From: Bacteroidales bacterium
GTDB lineage: Bacteria; Bacteroidota; Bacteroidia; Bacteroidales; P3
DNA: 52,618 nt
Assembly (NCBI GenBank): GCA_017448185.1
Contig: JAFSLX010000067.1
Coordinates: 1 to 52,618 of the forward strand
Direction: 5' to 3'
Made by a program: the position numbers and the translations under genes. Shown piece after piece: positions 27,235 through 35,606 of the stretch. How positions within the stretch are numbered: the first letter of the stretch is position 1; every line of letters begins with the position of its first letter. Under the pieces are notes generated by a model that worked only from the letters and a program-made list of their open reading frames with translations, searched no databases and had not been told where the DNA came from.

Positions 27235-28474
27235 CCAACTAACGGTATTTGCCGATTTCAACTTCCTGTCGGAGGCCACGCCAGTTGGCGAACTATTCCA
27301 TGAACGAATACGTGGCAACAGCGTCTACCGATTCCACTTCTTCCCGACATGGCTGGAGCAGCACGGCAATACCATTTTGTGTGGGGACTTAGCCAACGTG
27401 TCTGGATGGCAGTATTCCTCCGACGAGATTTTCGGATGCTTAGGTGATGCTTTGCCCGACCGCTGGGGAAGAACACTGATTGACCTCCGTGAGCAGATAG
27501 ATGCGCAGGCAGAGCATCGCGCCCCGAGAAACCTCACTTCCTTTGACTATCTTTGTCAGCTTGACGACTCCACACGTATGGGAGGCCTACGGTTCAAACG
27601 GGATGGAGAAGACTTTTTTTTCAATTCATCAGAGAAACTGGAGATTCCACCAATTACCACCCTGCGAGAATTGCAGCAGGCATCTTTGCACATCGAGGAG
27701 GACATAGAGAAAGGTGAAACACCCAAAGACAGATGGATTCGTCAGTTGTATAATCCTGGCACCTCGCTCGGAGGTGCCCGTCCGAAAGCCAACATCAGAA
27801 CAACCGATGGATTTCTACAGATAGCAAAATTTCCATCGCGCAACGACAAGATAGATGTAGGATTATGGGAACATCTGTGCCACTTGCTGGCCAAAGAAGC
27901 AGGCATTCTCACCGCCTCAACTAATGTAATAATGCTCGGCAAGCATCATACACTACTCTCACAAAGATTCGATAGGTATAACAGCAGGAGAATCCATTTT
28001 GCATCATCTATGGCACTGCTTGGGTTTCACGATGGCGATGGCGCCAAGACCGGGAAGGGATACCTTGATATAGTGGATTTCATACTGGGACACTGTGCCA
28101 ACGCCCAAAGCAATTTAAGGGAACTTTTTCGGCGTGTTGTCTTCAACATTTGTATTGGCAACGCCGACGACCACTTCCGCAACCATGGATTTCTGCTCAC
28201 ACCACAAGGATGGACACTTTCTCCCGCATACGACATAAACCCATCGCTGAGCAGCCATCAAGCCATTATGGTTACTGATGATTCCAACGATGCGGATTTA
28301 CGCATGCTTCTGCACCACCACGACGACTACTATATCAACGCTGATACTGCACAAACAATAATTTGCGAGGTACAAACTGCAGTGAAAAAATGGCGTTCTT
28401 TTGCAAAACGCCTGCATATAAGACCCAACGAGGTAGAACTCTTCCAAAATCGAATTGAGCAATGTCTCCAATAG
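27227..28474 (+). CDS. hipA: HipA-like serine/threonine kinase toxin
   Basis: 415 residues. N-terminal HipA domain with LPDRWGRTLID; GTSLGGARPKANI (phosphate-binding/activation loop), LLSQRFDRY, NADDHFRNHGFLL (catalytic loop) and LSPAYDINPS (Mg-binding Asp). HipA toxins phosphorylate aminoacyl-tRNA synthetases, causing growth arrest. Full length with all motifs. Its last four sense codons and TAG stop read through the first bases of the next glycosyltransferase gene (ATGTCTCCAATAG in another frame), so the stop is supplied by the neighbour's start. Confidence 0.9.
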   Translation: MSDQLTVFADFNFLSEATPVGELFHERIRGNSVYRFHFFPTWLEQHGNTILCGDLANVSGWQYSSDEIFGCLGDALPDRWGRTLIDLREQIDAQAEHRAPRNLTSFDYLCQLDDSTRMGGLRFKRDGEDFFFNSSEKLEIPPITTLRELQQASLHIEEDIEKGETPKDRWIRQLYNPGTSLGGARPKANIRTTDGFLQIAKFPSRNDKIDVGLWEHLCHLLAKEAGILTASTNVIMLGKHHTLLSQRFDRYNSRRIHFASSMALLGFHDGDGAKTGKGYLDIVDFILGHCANAQSNLRELFRRVVFNICIGNADDHFRNHGFLLTPQGWTLSPAYDINPSLSSHQAIMVTDDSNDADLRMLLHHHDDYYINADTAQTIICEVQTAVKKWRSFAKRLHIRPNEVELFQNRIEQCLQ

Positions 28475-29337
28475 TCTCTATAGTCCTCCCCTGTTACAAC
28501 GGTGCCGGTTTTCTGGCACAGTCTATTGATAGCGTTGTGGAGCAAACCTATACTGACTGGGAGCTGATACTTGTCAACGACTGCTCCAAGGACAACTCGT
28601 TGGAGATCATGCAGCAGTACGCAGAAAAAGACTGCCGCATCCGTATCATCAACAACGAACACAACCTGAAGCTTCCAGGTGCATTGAACCGAGGTTTTCA
28701 GAAAGCCAAGGGCAAATACCTCACATGGACGTCTCACGACAACCGCATGGGTCCCACCATGCTGGAGGAGTTTGTCAACTATCTGGATGCCCATCCCGAC
28801 AAAGGGCTCGTCACTGCCTGCTACGCTGCTTTCAGTCTCAAAACTGGTGAGCAACTCTACGAAGTGCACCATCCCGACCCTCAGCTGCACCTTCCCCTCT
28901 TCAACTGTGTATGCTATGCTTTCATGTACCGTCGCGAAGTGCTGGAAACCGTTGGCGAATACGACACTACACTATTCCTCGTCGAGGACTACGACTATTG
29001 GGTACGTATCTGGCAAAAATATCCCATAGGCAAGATATATAAGGTGCTCTATTTTACTGGCGTCGGGGACGAAACCCTCACACTCTCGCGCAAAAAGGAG
29101 ATTGCGCAAAAACTGGTAGAGATGCGCCTACGCTATTTCGACAGTTTTAACAACGCCCTCTCGACTCATCCCGACTTGCAGCGCAAGTTCTATGTTTCCA
29201 TTGCCGACAACTTACACGGTATTCCTCGCCTGAAGTTCATCCTCCATCGCAGAATAGGCTTTGCATTTTTCTACTGGTGTTACCTCCGTCCCAAAAAAAA
29301 TCTTGGAAGAATAAAGAGAAGTCTGCGACATACTTAA
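28462..29337 (+). CDS. Glycosyltransferase family 2
   Basis: 291 residues. SIVLPCYNGAGFLAQSIDSV, LILVNDCSKDNSLEIM, GALNRGFQKAKGKYLTWTSHDN where the metal site is SHDN rather than the usual DxD, and LVEDYDYWVRIW as the acceptor-side acid. Starts inside the hipA coding end (13-nt overlap). A decayed relative of its 5' end lies upstream of hipB. Confidence 0.85.
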   Translation: MSPIVSIVLPCYNGAGFLAQSIDSVVEQTYTDWELILVNDCSKDNSLEIMQQYAEKDCRIRIINNEHNLKLPGALNRGFQKAKGKYLTWTSHDNRMGPTMLEEFVNYLDAHPDKGLVTACYAAFSLKTGEQLYEVHHPDPQLHLPLFNCVCYAFMYRREVLETVGEYDTTLFLVEDYDYWVRIWQKYPIGKIYKVLYFTGVGDETLTLSRKKEIAQKLVEMRLRYFDSFNNALSTHPDLQRKFYVSIADNLHGIPRLKFILHRRIGFAFFYWCYLRPKKNLGRIKRSLRHT

Positions 29338-29355
29338 TGCGTATATAATCAAAAA

Positions 29356-31002
29356 ATGGATTACATATCATCATTTGATATCTTCGACACCTGTCTGATT
29401 CGTTCTTGTGGGCCATCCTCATCCTTGTATGATATCTTGGCATCAGAGGCTTTTTCCAAACCAGTATCTTACGATATTAGGCATGAGTTTATTATTGCCC
29501 GCATTAATGCAGAATCTCATAATAACTTGCAGTCCATCTATAACAACATAGAGTTTTCCCACGAGCATCTCTTACCCGCCAACAAACTAGTTGAAAACGA
29601 GTTATCGATAGAGAATAGCCTACTTAAACCGTCAAAAAAAGTCCTTGCTCTCGTCAATCAATGCAGAATAGATGGACATCGCATTATCTTCATCTCGGAC
29701 ATGTATCTCCCAAGTTCATTCTTACGCAAACAACTGTCGAAATGGGGCTTTTGGAAAGATGGGGATACGTTATATGTGTCAAATGAAATTCAAAAGACCA
29801 AGTCGTCCGGAGAATTATTTAAACATATCGCTGAAAAAGAGAATCTATGTTTTAAGAAATGGCACCACTACGGCGATAATTTGAAAAGTGATGTCATGAT
29901 ACCTCGTAAATATGGTATAACAAGCACCCTGATTAAAACATACTACTCCTTATACCAGAAAAGGTGGATGGACACCACCATTTGTCCTCAATTTCAACTA
30001 GGCCCTATTATGGCAGGTTTATCACATTCCATTGCACTTTCCGAAGATAAAAACAGTCATACTGCCATTACCCTTGACATAATTGCGCCACTTTTAGTCT
30101 CTTTTGTCTGCCGAATCATCAACCATGCAAAATTGCATGGTATAACCCACTTATATTTTTGCGCTCGGGATTCTAAAACAGCTTATGAAATTGCCAATCA
30201 AATCATTCATTCATATAACGACATTAGTGTTCATTATCTATATATTTCTCGACAAGCATTATACAAAAGTAGCGAGGAAAATGTAATTTCGTATTTTAAT
30301 CATGTTGGATTGGCTTCAAAGACAGAATCAACAGCCATTGTTGATATACGCACTACCGGAAAATCACTGAAATATATAAATGAATTGCTACAAAAGAGAG
30401 GATTCAATCCTATCTACGGCTATTTCTTTGAAATGTATTGCACAGGCTCAGTATTACCACACATGCCTCCATACCACTGCGAAATAAATTCAGTATACAA
30501 CAGCCTTTCCAACACAAGAACCAAGTCTCTATCCTCACAAGGAGTGTTATTAGAGATGTTTTTCTCCATACATGAAGAACCCAAAACAATAGGATACACT
30601 ACTTCTCAAAACGGCCTACCAAAGCCGGTCTTTTCTGAGTCGACTGACGAAGAAGACTGCCTGATTAATGATATTAATCAAATCGTTTCTGCCCGGGAAA
30701 AACTCATTTCACATTACACTGATTCCTTCATAAAACTTCATCTGCACGAGTATGCTGATGAGTGTATGAAACAAATTGCGCTTCCGACTTTGGCTAGTTT
30801 CTTTATTCATCCCAGGAAAGAGTATTTAGAAGGGTTGACTAAGTTTCATGTACGAAACGAATACTCATCAAAAATGCAACCATTTATTAAGCATCTATCT
30901 ATATTTGAAATCATTAGTCGCAAAAAAAATCTTTCCTGGCGCAAAGGTTCTATGGCATGGACACTACCCAAATGGATATATAAACTGCACTATAAAATAT
31001 AA
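29356..31002 (+). CDS. HAD-superfamily protein of the large COG5610 type
   Basis: 548 residues. N-terminal HAD: SFDIFDTCLIR (nucleophile and acid Asp), IIFISDMYLPSSFL (motif II Ser/Asp region), HHYGDNLKSDVMIPRKYG (acidic motif). The second half has LYFCARDSKTAYEIANQI and YLYISRQALYKSS, the RD...SR pattern of the long capsule-associated HAD proteins I know as COG5610. AIVDIRTTGKSL resembles a PRPP motif, but in this family the position is usually VDIGW-type, so I do not call a PRTase. Function in glycan synthesis unknown. Confidence 0.75.
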   Translation: MDYISSFDIFDTCLIRSCGPSSSLYDILASEAFSKPVSYDIRHEFIIARINAESHNNLQSIYNNIEFSHEHLLPANKLVENELSIENSLLKPSKKVLALVNQCRIDGHRIIFISDMYLPSSFLRKQLSKWGFWKDGDTLYVSNEIQKTKSSGELFKHIAEKENLCFKKWHHYGDNLKSDVMIPRKYGITSTLIKTYYSLYQKRWMDTTICPQFQLGPIMAGLSHSIALSEDKNSHTAITLDIIAPLLVSFVCRIINHAKLHGITHLYFCARDSKTAYEIANQIIHSYNDISVHYLYISRQALYKSSEENVISYFNHVGLASKTESTAIVDIRTTGKSLKYINELLQKRGFNPIYGYFFEMYCTGSVLPHMPPYHCEINSVYNSLSNTRTKSLSSQGVLLEMFFSIHEEPKTIGYTTSQNGLPKPVFSESTDEEDCLINDINQIVSAREKLISHYTDSFIKLHLHEYADECMKQIALPTLASFFIHPRKEYLEGLTKFHVRNEYSSKMQPFIKHLSIFEIISRKKNLSWRKGSMAWTLPKWIYKLHYKI

Positions 31003-31007
31003 ACAAA

Positions 31008-32024
31008 ATGCCGCGTCTGACGGTTTTGATGCCGACATATAATGTTGCCCCGTGGGTTGAAGAAGCTATTCAAAGTGTGCTGAAGCAGACCTATCATGAC
31101 TTTGAGTTGTTGGTGGTGGACGACGCCTCGACCGACGATACCCTTGACCGCGTACGTACCATAGATGACCCACGCATACGCATCGCCTCGTTTCCCAACA
31201 ATGTTGGATTGGCAGATAACCTCAACCGTGGGCTCGACATTATCGACACCGAGTTGGTGGCGCGCATGGATGGCGACGACATCGCTGAACCCGACTGGCT
31301 GGTTACCGGTGTCCACGTCCTCGACACCTGTCCGGAGGTGGGCATTTGCAGCTTCGGTTTTCAGTTCTTTGGCGCGAAAACCTCGCTGGTTCGTTTCCCC
31401 GAGCATCACGAAGACTCCAAAGCCCAGATGCTTTTCGGATGTACCGTCATTGTGCCGGTATTTCGCAAATCCGTCTTCACATACAACCACCTGCGCTACA
31501 GTACCGATGCATTTCCTGCAGAAGACTACATGATGTGGGCAAATGCCTACCGTGTCACGCAAGTCTACAACGTCCAACGTACCCTCTTCCACTATCGCAC
31601 ACACGCATCGCAAATCTCCACCGCACGTCGTGAAGCACAGATTGTGAAGTCCAATGAAGTGCGTCTCAAGATGCTCCATTGGCTCAACCCTGACTTCTCT
31701 GACAAAGAAAAGCGATACTTCCTCGACAGCTTCGTTCCCTGCAAGATAGAGCAAAAACAGGATATTAATAAGCTCCAGCAATTTGCCGACAATCTTGTTA
31801 GACGGAACATACAAGGTCATTATTCCAGCGATGCCCTGCGGCACAAATTCAACAGCCATATAGCCTACGGCGTTCTGGAATTTGCGGAGTGCACTTACTT
31901 TGTTCAACGTTACACACCCATGGCGCTCGTTCGATTGATTTCCGATGGGCTATATTCTATTCTGCCGAAGAAGAACCGTCGCAAGATTCTGGTCAAGTGC
32001 TTTCTTCTGAAACACAAACGTTAA
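31008..32024 (+). CDS. Glycosyltransferase family 2
   Basis: 338 residues. TVLMPTYNVAPWVEEAIQSV, LLVVDDASTDDTLDRV, ELVARMDGDDIAEPDWL with the DGDD metal site, and FPAEDYMMWANAY as acceptor acid. Inverting GT-A enzyme; donor unknown. Its stop codon lies at the first unit of the 11-bp array at 32021. Confidence 0.88.
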   Translation: MPRLTVLMPTYNVAPWVEEAIQSVLKQTYHDFELLVVDDASTDDTLDRVRTIDDPRIRIASFPNNVGLADNLNRGLDIIDTELVARMDGDDIAEPDWLVTGVHVLDTCPEVGICSFGFQFFGAKTSLVRFPEHHEDSKAQMLFGCTVIVPVFRKSVFTYNHLRYSTDAFPAEDYMMWANAYRVTQVYNVQRTLFHYRTHASQISTARREAQIVKSNEVRLKMLHWLNPDFSDKEKRYFLDSFVPCKIEQKQDINKLQQFADNLVRRNIQGHYSSDALRHKFNSHIAYGVLEFAECTYFVQRYTPMALVRLISDGLYSILPKKNRRKILVKCFLLKHKR

Positions 32025-32118
32025 TTGCCAATAATTGACCATTAATTAGTCATTAATTATCAACTTCATAATAGAAGAAATTTTAACGAATAATTAACGG
32101 ATAATTACATGATAATTA
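32021..32118. repeat. AT-rich 11-bp-period inverted array, third sequence family
   Basis: Left arm period 11: TTAATTGCCAA (32021), TAATTGACCAT (32032), TAATTAGTCAT (32043), TAATTATCAAC (32054). Right arm period 11: ACGAATAATTA (32086), ACGGATAATTA (32097), CATGATAATTA (32108). Right units approximate the inverses of left units (inverse of TAATTATCAAC is GTTGATAATTA). Loop about 21 nt. AT richness makes chance self-similarity easier, so this is weaker than the arrays at 9.4 and 22.8 kb. Confidence 0.65.
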
Positions 32119-32132
32119 ATGTTAAAAATAGT

Positions 32133-32849
32133 ATGTCTTTCATCAGACGCAAAATACACAACATCACACACCCTGTACTGGGGCGCATACTGATGTTGCA
32201 TCGTGTGGTGGAACACCGTAGCGATGAAGAGAACCGCGAGCTTGAGATAACACCTGATTTTTTGGAGCAAACAATCGAAACCTACCGAAGACAAGGCCAA
32301 CGATTTGTCCCCATTGACGAAGCTTGCGAAATCATTGTCCGCAGCCGTACAGACCATCCCTTCGTTTGCCTTACCTTCGACGATGGATACCAAGACAACT
32401 ACGACATAGCCTACCCCATTCTGAAACAGATGAATGTTCCATTCGCCATTTATGTCACTACTGGTTTCATCGACAACCGACTCCCTATGTGGTGGTACCC
32501 CGACCAGCAACTTGGCCTTGGTTTCGAGGAACTCCGAGCACTGGATCGTGAACCACTTTGCACCATTGGTGCCCACACGGTCAACCATCCCAGACTTGAC
32601 ACATTTTCGAACGAAGAACAACGGAAAGAAATATTAGAATCCAAAAATATTCTCGAATCGATTTTGGGACATTCCGTGAATCATTTTTCTTACCCACATG
32701 GAGCATATAACGATGAGACCCTATCCATTATACGAGACTATGGATTCCACACAGCACTTATGGCTTGGGGTGGCTCCATACGGCGTGGCGCCAATCCCCT
32801 GCTACTACCGCGCATCGAACTAAAGCAACCTTGCAATACCAATGTATAA
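32133..32849 (+). CDS. Polysaccharide deacetylase family protein (NodB fold), second copy
   Basis: 238 residues from ATG 32133 (an earlier ATG at 32109 lies within the repeat array). ILMLHRVVEH, CLTFDDGYQDNY (Asp pair), GAHTVNHPRLDTFS (His pair) and FSYPHGAYND. Same motif order as the protein at 20477 but shorter between the Asp and His motifs. No signal peptide. Overlaps the next gene by 8 nt. Confidence 0.85.
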   Translation: MSFIRRKIHNITHPVLGRILMLHRVVEHRSDEENRELEITPDFLEQTIETYRRQGQRFVPIDEACEIIVRSRTDHPFVCLTFDDGYQDNYDIAYPILKQMNVPFAIYVTTGFIDNRLPMWWYPDQQLGLGFEELRALDREPLCTIGAHTVNHPRLDTFSNEEQRKEILESKNILESILGHSVNHFSYPHGAYNDETLSIIRDYGFHTALMAWGGSIRRGANPLLLPRIELKQPCNTNV

Positions 32850-33633
32850 TAATCGACCTGTCTATTTCCTCTCTTTTGCCAATAGTCGCTATGCCTCGCA
32901 GCAACGAATCAAACATGAGGCTGAAGAGATGCGTTTTTTCGACCACATCTATGTAGGCGACGAGAAGATGCTTGAACCGTGGTATTTTAAAAAATACAAA
33001 GAACGATGGACGGAGCGTGGTTTCGGCTATTGGCAGTGGAAACCTTATCTTATTCGTCGTGTGATGGATCGTATGGAAGAAGGGGATTACCTGGTTTATG
33101 CCGATGCAGGCTGCACCCTCAATCCTCGTGGCATTCTGCGACTGGAAGAATACTTGCAGATGGTCACAGATAATCCATGCGGTGTTCTGGGCTTCGACCA
33201 ACATTTCCGAGAAGCTGAATGGACTAAAGCCGACCTATTTGACTACTTTGGAGTTGGGGGGGACCCTAAATATATGGACCACGGCCAGGTGGCTGCTGGA
33301 TGTATCATTATACAAAAGAAACCCATCTCACAACAGTTAATTGACGAATGGCATTATATTATACATTTTCACCATGATCTGGCCACCGACACACCATCAA
33401 GCCTGCCTAATGTACTCAACTTTCAAGAGAACAGGCATGATCTCAGCATCTTTAGCTTGTTAATGGTCAAATATGGTGGTGTAACTTTACCAGTTGAGGA
33501 ATTTTTCACTGAAGGCGACTGGGAAGAGTTGAAAGATTATCCCATTTGGGCCACACGTTACCGTATGAAAAAACGTACATGGCAAAAAGAAATTAAATAT
33601 CGTATCAAGAAAATACTTCACATAATCCAATGA
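32842..33633 (+). CDS. Putative glycosyltransferase, unassigned family
   Basis: 263 residues. VYFLSFANSRYASQQRIKHEA at the N terminus; GFGYWQWKPYLIRRVMDRM and YLVYADAGCTLN, where D-A-G plays the part of DxD; AAGCIIIQKKP; HDLSIFSLLMVKYGG. This combination is found in capsule-cluster proteins that I take to be GT-A transferases. No membrane segment. Coupled by overlaps to both neighbours. Confidence 0.6.
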   Translation: MYNNRPVYFLSFANSRYASQQRIKHEAEEMRFFDHIYVGDEKMLEPWYFKKYKERWTERGFGYWQWKPYLIRRVMDRMEEGDYLVYADAGCTLNPRGILRLEEYLQMVTDNPCGVLGFDQHFREAEWTKADLFDYFGVGGDPKYMDHGQVAAGCIIIQKKPISQQLIDEWHYIIHFHHDLATDTPSSLPNVLNFQENRHDLSIFSLLMVKYGGVTLPVEEFFTEGDWEELKDYPIWATRYRMKKRTWQKEIKYRIKKILHIIQ

Positions 33634-34499
33634 GCAATAATTACGCATACGTCACTTTCTGTAATACCGACAATTACCTTGAAGGTCTAATGGCCACATG
33701 GCTCTGTCTTAGGGATACTGGGACTAAAATCCCTTTTTATGCCATGCTGCCAACAAAATTAATTCAGGAATGTCCTAACGAGGTATCGAATCTGAAAAAG
33801 GAAGGTATCAATATCATTGAATATGAACATCCTGTTACTGTTCCTCAAGAGTTGATAGACAACAACACCAAAGCAGGAAATTTAAGAGGTAATCAATGCT
33901 ATGATAAACTATTGGTATTTGAACAAACTCAATTCGATAAAATTGTTTACATAGACACAGACATCTACATTCTTCAATCTTTAGATAGGCTGTTTGATAT
34001 GCCACATATGTCTGCCATGATTGCCGGAAAGAGCTATCCAGGCAATGAAGACTGGGTGGATCTTTCTGCTGGTATTCTTACTGTCGTTCCAAAAGAGGAA
34101 ATGGTTGCTGACTTTATGAAAAAAGTCCCCGAAGTTATAGAAAAAGGTGGCGCATTGGGAGATATGAGCATACTGCAAGCCTATTACTCCGATTGGCCTC
34201 GACATCCAGAACTGGACATGGGCGAAAAATATGGTGTTATGTCCTATTACGCCCATTATTTTGAAAAAAAACTCGGATACCATTACACCAATGATATCAA
34301 CGACCCAAAGTCGGTCGCTATCATCCACTACGCCAGTGAGAAGAAGCCCTGGATGCAGCACTGGTCACCATTGTCGGTGATAAAGCAGGAACTACAACTG
34401 GCAGCCTTGCGCCTTATTCATAAACGCAACACCGACGCTGTGTTGTTGGAATACAAACACTTGGTACGCAAAGCCAGGAAATTGCTCTACGCAAAATGA
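33630..34499 (+). CDS. Glycosyltransferase family 8 (glycogenin-like)
   Basis: 289 residues. AYVTFCNTDNYLEGLMATW at the start, KIVYIDTDIYILQSLDRLF with the DxD, and IIHYASEKKPWMQHW, the GT8 HxxxxKPW-type motif. Retaining enzyme; donor may be UDP-Gal, UDP-Glc or UDP-GlcNAc. Overlaps the GT10 gene by 4 nt. Confidence 0.88.
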   Translation: MSNNYAYVTFCNTDNYLEGLMATWLCLRDTGTKIPFYAMLPTKLIQECPNEVSNLKKEGINIIEYEHPVTVPQELIDNNTKAGNLRGNQCYDKLLVFEQTQFDKIVYIDTDIYILQSLDRLFDMPHMSAMIAGKSYPGNEDWVDLSAGILTVVPKEEMVADFMKKVPEVIEKGGALGDMSILQAYYSDWPRHPELDMGEKYGVMSYYAHYFEKKLGYHYTNDINDPKSVAIIHYASEKKPWMQHWSPLSVIKQELQLAALRLIHKRNTDAVLLEYKHLVRKARKLLYAK

Positions 34500-35515
34500 G
34501 TCTACGTACCCTCTATCGACGCTACCGTAACCCACTGACCTCCACCGATGGGCATATCATCTATTACAACTGGTGGAACAAACAGCCTGCCGACGAGGTA
34601 TGGTTCACCGATTTCCTAAAAAAACGAGGATTCCTTGAACATTATCCCAAGGCGCAGTTTGTCTTCTTCTCCTCGCTTGGGAATGTCAATCTGCTAAGGC
34701 TTGATGTGCTGGCACATCCATTTAAAGGCCGGTGCAAGCACCAGCACACTGGACAAAGCCGACAGTATGTACGCATCTACTTCAACGGCGAGAACAACCA
34801 TTACCCAGGATTCGCCCCATACCTGCACAACCTCCTCGACCATAAAGCCATCAACCTTAGTCTCGGCTTCGATTATACCGATGACCCACGATACCTGCGA
34901 TTCCCGCTATGGCTATTGGAAATGTTTCCAGCCGATGCAACAGTCGACGATATTAAGGCCATCTGCGACCGACTGAGTCATCAACGGTGGGATGCCGTTA
35001 CCCGTACCCGTTTTTGTGCGCTGGTCTCCGGCAACCGTGGTCCTAACGACCCTGGGGCACAGCGGCGTACACGACTGGTCGAATGTCTCAACACCATCGC
35101 CTCCGTCGACTGTGCCGGAAAACTACTACACAACACCGACGAGCTGAAGACGAAATACAATGACAACAAAGCCGAATTCCTCAATCAATATAAGTTCTAT
35201 ATCTGCCCAGAAAATGCCTCGGAGGAGGGCTATGTCACCGAGAAGGTGTTCCACGCTATAGGCTCCGGTTGCGTTCCTATCTACTGGGGATCGAACAATA
35301 GCCCTGAACCCGACGTGCTGAACCACGACGCCATCCTTTTCTGGAATCCCGACGGTGACAACGAAGCCCTGCTGCGACAGATAGCGGAACTGCAAGACAA
35401 CCCTGTCCTCTACCGCGAGTTTTACGAGCAACCTCGCCTGCAGCCCGACGCCTGGCAAGTGGTGGCTGGATACTTCGAAAGACTGGAAAGGCATCTGAAG
35501 AGAATCCTTGATTGA
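34496..35515 (+). CDS. Alpha-1,3-fucosyltransferase family 10
   Basis: 339 residues. YKFYICPENASEEGYVTEKV and FHAIGSGCVPIYWGSNN form the GDP-fucose-binding signature of GT10. The N-terminal half (HIIYYNWWNKQPADEVWFTD) is the acceptor domain. Expected to use GDP-L-fucose made by gmd/fcl at 13.4-15.4 kb to add fucose to a GlcNAc or Glc residue. The short C-terminal region lacks the heptad repeats of the Helicobacter enzymes. Confidence 0.92.
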   Translation: MSLRTLYRRYRNPLTSTDGHIIYYNWWNKQPADEVWFTDFLKKRGFLEHYPKAQFVFFSSLGNVNLLRLDVLAHPFKGRCKHQHTGQSRQYVRIYFNGENNHYPGFAPYLHNLLDHKAINLSLGFDYTDDPRYLRFPLWLLEMFPADATVDDIKAICDRLSHQRWDAVTRTRFCALVSGNRGPNDPGAQRRTRLVECLNTIASVDCAGKLLHNTDELKTKYNDNKAEFLNQYKFYICPENASEEGYVTEKVFHAIGSGCVPIYWGSNNSPEPDVLNHDAILFWNPDGDNEALLRQIAELQDNPVLYREFYEQPRLQPDAWQVVAGYFERLERHLKRILD

Positions 35516-35547
35516 CTGTTGTCAGGACAAGGCAGGATAGCATTGCC

Positions 35548-35579
35548 GACGCAAGCGCCGGCTCATGGAACAAAGCCGA
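35548..35579 (+). repeat. REP-like element upstream of the RAYT gene
   Basis: GACGCAAGCGCC (35548-35559), then 7 nt, then GGAACAAAGCCGA (35567-35579). The same two blocks occur within the transposase gene as GGCGCAAGCGCC (35952) and CCGAACAAAGCCGA (35970). ACAAAGCC recurs just past its stop codon (36608-36615). Confidence 0.6.
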
Positions 35580-35606
35580 AGGGCATTAGGAACGGAAAAT
35601 TGTCAA

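Noticed and set aside
30330..30400. Second PRTase in the 548-residue HAD protein (AIVDIRTTGKSL)
   Set aside because: The surrounding RD...SR pattern fits the COG5610 HAD family, and the second Asp of the PRPP motif is missing.
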